Shown piece after piece: positions 61,460-64,000 of a stretch of DNA of 64,000 nt; the first letter of the stretch is position 1; every line of letters begins with the position of its first letter. The stretch is taken from the NCBI RefSeq assembly GCF_030817175.1, contig NZ_JAUSYY010000001.1:2666001-2730000 (forward strand), given 5' to 3'. Source of the DNA: Agromyces ramosus (GTDB lineage: Bacteria > Actinomycetota > Actinomycetes > Actinomycetales > Microbacteriaceae). Position numbers and translations under genes: made by a program. The notes beneath the pieces were generated by a model that was not told the origin of the DNA, searched no databases, and saw only the letters and a program-made list of their open reading frames with translations.

Positions 61460-61954
61460 GTGGAGACGCAGCGGGTCTGGCTTGACCGGGGGGAGTGGAA
61501 CTGTTGCGGAGAGCCCTTCGAGGTGGGCGATCAGGTGACATTCCGAACGGCCCCTCGGAACGAGGAGCTCACGACGCTGCTCGGCCCGGAGCTCTCACGC
61601 AGCGTCGATCGGCACGAGTCTCACCATGACGATGATCGCGGAGAGCCCGTGTCGGGAACGGTCGTTGCCCTCTGGGCAGTGGTGCTCGATTACATCGACC
61701 GCCGGATGCCCCGCGGGCCCGACACTCCCTCCCGCCCCGTCGCGTCTCCCGAGAGTCAGTCCGGAGCTGGCTGGATCGCGATGGGAGGTGCCGGCCGGCC
61801 ATACGTGACCGTCCGAGAGCTGGTTCCCGGCTCCGCCCGGTTGTCGACCGTTCCACGGGTGCCTTGGCCGCCTCGGGAATCTGAGCCGACGTTCGATGGG
61901 CAGCCGACTCCCGATGGGCTCGCGGGCTACCTCGTCGACATCGGAGTGCGGTAG
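61460..61954 (+). CDS. DUF6578-like hypothetical protein
   Basis: 164 residues beginning VETQRVWLDRGEWNCCGEPF, where the Cys-Cys-Gly-x-Pro-Phe pattern and following EVGDQVTF match the actinobacterial DUF6578 group as I remember it. The middle contains GTVVALWAVVLDYIDRR, and the end VPWPPRESEPTFDGQPTPDG. No function known. GTG 61460 is chosen because of the TACGGT box 6 nt upstream. Confidence 0.68.
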   Translation: METQRVWLDRGEWNCCGEPFEVGDQVTFRTAPRNEELTTLLGPELSRSVDRHESHHDDDRGEPVSGTVVALWAVVLDYIDRRMPRGPDTPSRPVASPESQSGAGWIAMGGAGRPYVTVRELVPGSARLSTVPRVPWPPRESEPTFDGQPTPDGLAGYLVDIGVR

Positions 61955-62063
61955 TTCGTCGGGTTGCTCGGCCGACGACCGCGGGATGGGCCGGATAGGC
62001 TTCTCGCGGAAGCTGACGGTCGCGAAGACCGGCAGGATCTGCGCGGCCTGCTCTCCGATCCGA

Positions 62064-63827
62064 TCACCCGCGCCCGCGCCGCCGGAACACCCCGGCGAAC
62101 AGGGCATGCAGCAGGGGGATCACCGACACCGCGATCAGCGCGGCGCCCCACACGGGCTCGTCGACGCGGAGCAGGATTCCGCCGATGAACAGGCCGACGA
62201 ACAGCACCGCCGAGGTGATGCGCCGGGCCGAGCGCTCGAGCCTCGCCAGCCGCTGCTCGAGCCGCGGCGAGTTCGCGACGAGGCGGCCTTCCTCGATGCG
62301 GTCGGCGAGCGCGTCGAGGCGCTGCGGCAGCCGCGCCACGGTGCCCGCGAACGAGAGCGCCTCCCGCCCGAGCGCCTGCACGATGTTGCCACGCTCGTCG
62401 CGCAGCAACTGCGCGGCGTAGGGTTCGACGGCGTCCCACATGTTGAACTCGGGGTCGAGCGAGCTGCACAGGCCCGACGTCAGCGACATCGACCGGATGA
62501 CGAGCAGGAAGTTCTCGGGCAGTTGGAACGGCAGCGCCCGCATCACCTCGCCGAACTCCATCGCGAAGCTGCGCAGCTCGCGCTCGTCGATCCGCTGCAG
62601 TTCGGCGAGCCCCATGCCCCCGAAGCGCGCGAACAGCTCGGCCATCGCTCGCTCGAGCTCTTCCGTGTCGGCCGACGGCAGCAGAATGCCGACACCACGG
62701 ATGCTGTCGACCAGGCGCTTGCCGTCACGCGCTGCGACCGCGAGGATGACCTGCTGCAGTCCGCGGCGCAGCGAGTCGGGCACTTCGCCCATCATGCCGA
62801 AGTCGATGAAGGTGAGCCGCCACCCCGGCGCCGCGGCATCCGTCACACCCGAAGAAGCCGGCGACGAGGCATCCGTCACCCGTTCGACTGGCGTGATGAA
62901 GATGTTGCCGGGGTGCGGGTCGGCGTGGAAGTAGCCGTCGCGGAAGAGCTGGTCGAACATGACGGCCGCGAACTGCTTCGCGACCGCCTTCGGGTCGATG
63001 CCCGCCGCCACCAACGCCTCGCGGTCGTTGATCTTGATCGCCGTCACGTCGGCGAGCGTCAGCACGCGGCGCGTCGTGCGCTCCCAGACGACTTCGGGCG
63101 CGGCCACCCGGGGGTCGCCGGCGAAGCTCGCCGCGAACCGCTCGGCGTTGCCGGCTTCCTGCAGGTAGTCGATCTCTTGGAGGCTCGTGACGGCGAACTC
63201 CTCGACGAGCGAGGGGAGGTCGACGCGGCTCGCGACGAATGTCACGCGGTTGAGCCATCCGGCGACGCGGCGCAGCGCCGACAGGTCGACGTCGACGATC
63301 GTCTCGATGCCGGGTCGCTGCACCTTGACGACGGCCTCGTCGTATCCCATGTCGGCGGCGTCGAGCGGCGAGAGCCGCGCGCGGTGCGCTTGACCGAGGG
63401 ATGCCGCGGCGAGCGGTGTCGGGTCGAACGACGCGTACGCGCGCTCGAGCGGAACACCCAGCTCGGCCTCGGCGAGGCGTCGGATCGCGTCGAACGGCAC
63501 GGGCGGCACTTCGTCTTGGAGCCCGGCGAGCTCGTGCGTGATCTCGGGCGGCAGCACGTCGAGTCGCGACGAGAGGTATTGGCCGACCTTGATCATGAGG
63601 CCGCCGAGGTCGACCGCGAGCACGCGGAAGCGCTGGGCGATGCGGGTCAGCCGCGCCGCTCGCCCGCGCGCCGCGACCTTCGCGAGGCCGAAGCGCGGCA
63701 GCACGAGCTCGAACCACCAGGTCTGCATGATGTGTCGCGCTGCGAACCGCAAGATGCGCCGGTAGCGGGCGCGCGTGTTGCCGACATCGGGGGTCGCGGC
63801 TTCCGGACCCCGACGTGCCGCGGGCAC
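62064..63827 (-). CDS. AarF/UbiB (ABC1) atypical kinase
   Basis: 587 residues. Family hallmarks: KVGQYLSSRLDVLP (KxGQ motif), AAASLGQAHRARL (Ala-rich nucleotide loop), EAVVKVQRPG (ATP lysine), FHADPHPGNIFI (catalytic loop) and LTFIDFGMMGE (DFG-like). Two TM helices end the protein (SAVLFVGLFIGGILLRV; AALIAVSVIPLLHALF). UbiB-type proteins support isoprenoid-quinone biosynthesis or lipid transport; in this organism menaquinone is the likely quinone (inference). GTG 63827 lies 5 bp after the stop of the upstream gene, indicating an operon. Confidence 0.92.
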   Translation of the reverse strand: MPAARRGPEAATPDVGNTRARYRRILRFAARHIMQTWWFELVLPRFGLAKVAARGRAARLTRIAQRFRVLAVDLGGLMIKVGQYLSSRLDVLPPEITHELAGLQDEVPPVPFDAIRRLAEAELGVPLERAYASFDPTPLAAASLGQAHRARLSPLDAADMGYDEAVVKVQRPGIETIVDVDLSALRRVAGWLNRVTFVASRVDLPSLVEEFAVTSLQEIDYLQEAGNAERFAASFAGDPRVAAPEVVWERTTRRVLTLADVTAIKINDREALVAAGIDPKAVAKQFAAVMFDQLFRDGYFHADPHPGNIFITPVERVTDASSPASSGVTDAAAPGWRLTFIDFGMMGEVPDSLRRGLQQVILAVAARDGKRLVDSIRGVGILLPSADTEELERAMAELFARFGGMGLAELQRIDERELRSFAMEFGEVMRALPFQLPENFLLVIRSMSLTSGLCSSLDPEFNMWDAVEPYAAQLLRDERGNIVQALGREALSFAGTVARLPQRLDALADRIEEGRLVANSPRLEQRLARLERSARRITSAVLFVGLFIGGILLRVDEPVWGAALIAVSVIPLLHALFAGVFRRRGRG

Positions 63828-63832
63828 CGAGG

Positions 63833-64000
63833 TCAGTCCTGCGCGAGGATCGAGTAGAGACGACGACGTGCCTCGTCGAGCACCTCGACCGCCTGCTTGA
63901 CCTGCTCGGGAGTGCCCGTGCGCTGCACCTGCGCCGCCGCCTGCGCGAGCTCGATGCCGGCCTTCGGGAGCGCCCCGACCGTGCCGGACTCGCGCGCGCT
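63833..64000 (-). CDS. C-terminal end of an unknown protein encoded upstream of aarF/ubiB
   Basis: Partial: the frame enters from the right edge and stops at 63833-63835. The visible 55 residues (ESGTVGALPKAGIELAQAAA, VEVLDEARRRLYSIL) are helical and charged. The 5-bp gap to the kinase gene suggests they are co-transcribed. Too little is seen to assign a family. Confidence 0.7.
   Translation of the reverse strand, partial: SARESGTVGALPKAGIELAQAAAQVQRTGTPEQVKQAVEVLDEARRRLYSILAQD

Overview
The window is a high-GC (about 70 %) chromosomal segment of an actinobacterium. Codon use, the many GTG/TTG starts, leaderless TANNNT promoters, a DUF222/HNH endonuclease, DUF11 surface-protein repeats with an LAxTG sorting signal and two SigJ-type (ECF41) sigma factors fit Microbacteriaceae (an Agromyces-like soil species is my best guess; this is inference from gene content, no database was searched). 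No rRNA, tRNA, CRISPR array, IS element or phage module was found. It reads as ordinary chromosome rich in regulators, stress/detoxification genes and secreted glycan-active proteins.

Layout. 0-2.7 kb: end of a NarL-type two-component system, then a divergent azoreductase/MarR pair with a perfect inverted-repeat operator. 2.7-5.9 kb: membrane protein, ABC-F ATPase, hypothetical. 5.9-8.1 kb: an ECF41 sigma factor with a SnoaL-like partner and an NmrA-type reductase; sigma gene and reductase gene carry matching candidate ECF41 promoters, and a third match lies at 10.2 kb ahead of a small acetyltransferase. 8.3-19.9 kb: Ser/Thr kinase, WYL regulator/RidA pair, a stand-alone ectB, an MFS exporter with SRPBCC/ArsR genes, acetyltransferase, AlkZ-like protein and a catalytically degenerate resolvase-fold protein.

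19.9-24.6 kb: two LuxR-type regulators transcribed divergently. 24.7-37.7 kb: secreted and surface proteins: a 1,920-residue LAxTG-anchored protein with seven repeats, a frameshifted beta-helix/PDZ protein, an SDR, and a GH84 beta-N-acetylglucosaminidase with a candidate operator. 37.9-47.9 kb: DHFR-like reductases, TerC, a membrane hydrolase, a second ECF41 sigma factor, an ECF42 sigma factor with its YCII partner, an SDR lacking its catalytic Tyr-Lys, zinc-ribbon, hydrolase, HD and anchored proteins.

48-64 kb: long acyl-CoA dehydrogenase, ACT protein, lipoprotein serine hydrolase, a TetR-controlled DUF4386/SDR operon, a MerR gene with a degraded DNA-binding domain, lipoprotein, zincin, XRE-cupin regulator with divergent TrxR-like flavoprotein, GNAT, thioesterase, DUF222/HNH nuclease, cupin, DUF6578 and an AarF/UbiB kinase.

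The clearest cross-locus signals are regulatory: (i) TGTCACA-n16-GGTC at three sites, pointing to a small ECF41 regulon; (ii) a palindrome TGCAAC-n6-GTTGCA present as 33-bp-spaced pairs before the MFS gene (14.2 kb) and before the atypical SDR (44.7 kb), plus a degenerate copy before the SRPBCC gene, suggesting one uncharacterised regulator linking loci 30 kb apart; (iii) at least eight genes with a TANNNT box 6-7 nt before the start codon and usually no ribosome-binding site.
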